This document shows, piece after piece, positions 31,894 through 32,511 of a DNA stretch of 32,511 nt. The notes under the pieces are model-generated. The model had not been told where the DNA came from and searched no databases. It saw nothing but the letters and a program-made list of their open reading frames with translations. Source of the DNA: CAIMZW01 sp037135095 (GTDB lineage: Bacteria > Actinomycetota > Actinomycetes > Nanopelagicales > Nanopelagicaceae); NCBI GenBank assembly GCA_037135095.1, contig JBAXKZ010000016.1, forward strand, positions 1 to 32,511, given 5' to 3'. The translations under genes and the position numbers were made by a program. Within the stretch, counting starts at the first letter, position 1; each line of letters starts with the position of its first letter.

Positions 31894-32511
31894 ATCTAAT
31901 TCGCATGGGCTTTTAATTGTTCAAGTTGCAATGGGCCTGATTCTCTTCGAATCATCTCCCGAAGCTCTCGGAGCCGGATTATCTAAAACCAAATCACCCC
32001 CTAAAGCTGGCAGAGTCGCCGCCGCCTCGGCGGTAAACACAATCTTGAATGGCAAAGGCGCTCCAAGTTCGAGTTTGGGAAATAATGGCGACTTCTATTT
32101 AGATACAAAAGCGCTGACCATTTATGGCCCCAAGTTGGCAGGTAAATGGCCAACTGGCGTCAGCCTCAAAGGAAGCAATGGCGTTGATGGCAAACTCGTG
32201 GAGAAGTCCACAACTCCATCGTCAGGAGCTACTGGTCCTCAAGGCGAGCGCGGACTGACCGGTGCAAAGGGGGACAAGGGCGAGAGAGGTGAAACCGGTG
32301 CCACTGGTCCCGCTGGTCCAATCGGATTGACTGGAAAAACTGGCGCTGATGGAGCGGCTGGCGCTTCAGGCTTGCCAGGTAAAGCGGGTGCCGATGGTGC
32401 CGCTGGCGTTTCCGGCGCTGCTGGTCCAGCCGGAGCTTCGGGTGCAGCCGGGGCAACGGGTCCTGCAGGTGCAACGGGCGCAACCGGTCCTCAAGGTCCA
32501 GCGGGACCAAC
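31877..32511 (+). CDS. collagen-like surface protein (3'-truncated by window edge)
   Basis: An open frame of 211 complete codons that runs off the window. GGAGGGG lies 7 bases before the ATG. The N-terminus MKTKIKSNSH with a hydrophobic stretch at 12-24 looks like a signal or anchor, though the end of it (FESSPEALGAG) is not a clean cleavage site. Residues 70-100 carry the motif NNGDFYLDT, TIYGPK and WPTGVSLKG that often precedes collagen-like domains in bacterial proteins. From residue 117 to the edge every third residue is Gly: 32 uninterrupted Gly-X-Y triplets, many with Pro, Ala and Thr. Such regions form triple helices, so an extracellular fibre or surface role is likely. The C-terminal domain, which would tell more, is missing. 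Confidence 0.88.
   Translation, partial: MKTKIKSNSHGLLIVQVAMGLILFESSPEALGAGLSKTKSPPKAGRVAAASAVNTILNGKGAPSSSLGNNGDFYLDTKALTIYGPKLAGKWPTGVSLKGSNGVDGKLVEKSTTPSSGATGPQGERGLTGAKGDKGERGETGATGPAGPIGLTGKTGADGAAGASGLPGKAGADGAAGVSGAAGPAGASGAAGATGPAGATGATGPQGPAGP
32225..32511 (+). repeat. Gly-X-Y coding repeat
   Basis: A 9-base-period DNA pattern (GGN followed by two variable codons) encodes 32 collagen triplets and continues past the window edge. GCT/GCA and GGT/GGC codons vary, so the DNA is diverged rather than an exact tandem repeat. It may still be prone to length variation. Confidence 0.85.

Noticed and set aside
32229..32510. His/Arg/Pro/Leu-rich open frame on the minus strand
   Set aside because: It is the complement of the Gly-X-Y repeat; absence of stops follows from the GGN-rich codons of the collagen-like gene.
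32225..32511. CRISPR-like or satellite repeat
   Set aside because: The periodicity is 9 bases in a coding frame with varying codons, not identical repeats with unique spacers.
1..32511. Mobile elements, integrase or attachment sites
   Set aside because: No transposase, recombinase or flanking repeats were seen; the HNH protein is of the chromosomal housekeeping type and does not interrupt a gene.

Overview
The window looks like chromosomal DNA of a compact, moderate-GC actinobacterium. It could be one of the streamlined freshwater lineages such as Nanopelagicales, but that placement is inference. Three things support it. The block rpiB - pepN - HNH protein - glbO - aglA resembles, from memory, a region of the Mycobacterium tuberculosis chromosome. 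Several genes have a TANNNT -10 hexamer only 6-7 nt before the start codon, as in leaderless actinobacterial transcripts. Gene packing is extreme, with all seven convergent gene pairs separated by at most 5 nt or overlapping. No tRNA, rRNA, CRISPR array, insertion sequence or integrase was found, and no gene-free stretch exceeds 300 bases.

Left part (1-16313) is carbohydrate and acid catabolism. Up to about 10 kb, short transcription units alternate strands: a 5'-truncated L-arabinose/L-fucose-isomerase-like protein, a short-chain dehydrogenase, an EamA transporter, a cytochrome P450, a COG3618-type lactonase/amidohydrolase, an enolase-superfamily dehydratase, a family III CoA-transferase, a thiamine-diphosphate E1 beta/alpha pair followed by a free-standing lipoyl domain, and a CitE-like lyase. 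Then comes a clear phosphorylative L-rhamnose operon on the minus strand (rhaM-rhaI-rhaEW-rhaB), divergent from a LacI-family regulator. The pathway runs L-rhamnose -> L-rhamnulose -> L-rhamnulose-1-P -> DHAP + L-lactaldehyde -> lactate. The lactonase, dehydratase and dehydrogenase fit an oxidative, non-phosphorylated route for another sugar or deoxysugar. Similar 11-bp WAWCGKTTCMW sites in three control regions suggest shared LacI-type control.

Middle and right part (16346-30821) is mostly housekeeping: alpha-glucosidase, MFS transporter and truncated haemoglobin in one tightly coupled run; class I fructose-bisphosphate aldolase; a two-gene ABC exporter; a short MscS channel; an HNH protein; a small membrane protein; two tandem M1 aminopeptidases; trmB; and rpiB.

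Right end (30822-32511): a strong terminator, a secreted protein of unknown function, and, divergent from it, a collagen-like Gly-X-Y protein that runs off the window. The latter is preceded by a hairpin-rich leader containing a 24-codon open reading frame with a strong ribosome binding site. That leader and the E1-lipoyl cluster with no E2 or E3 are the parts most worth following up.
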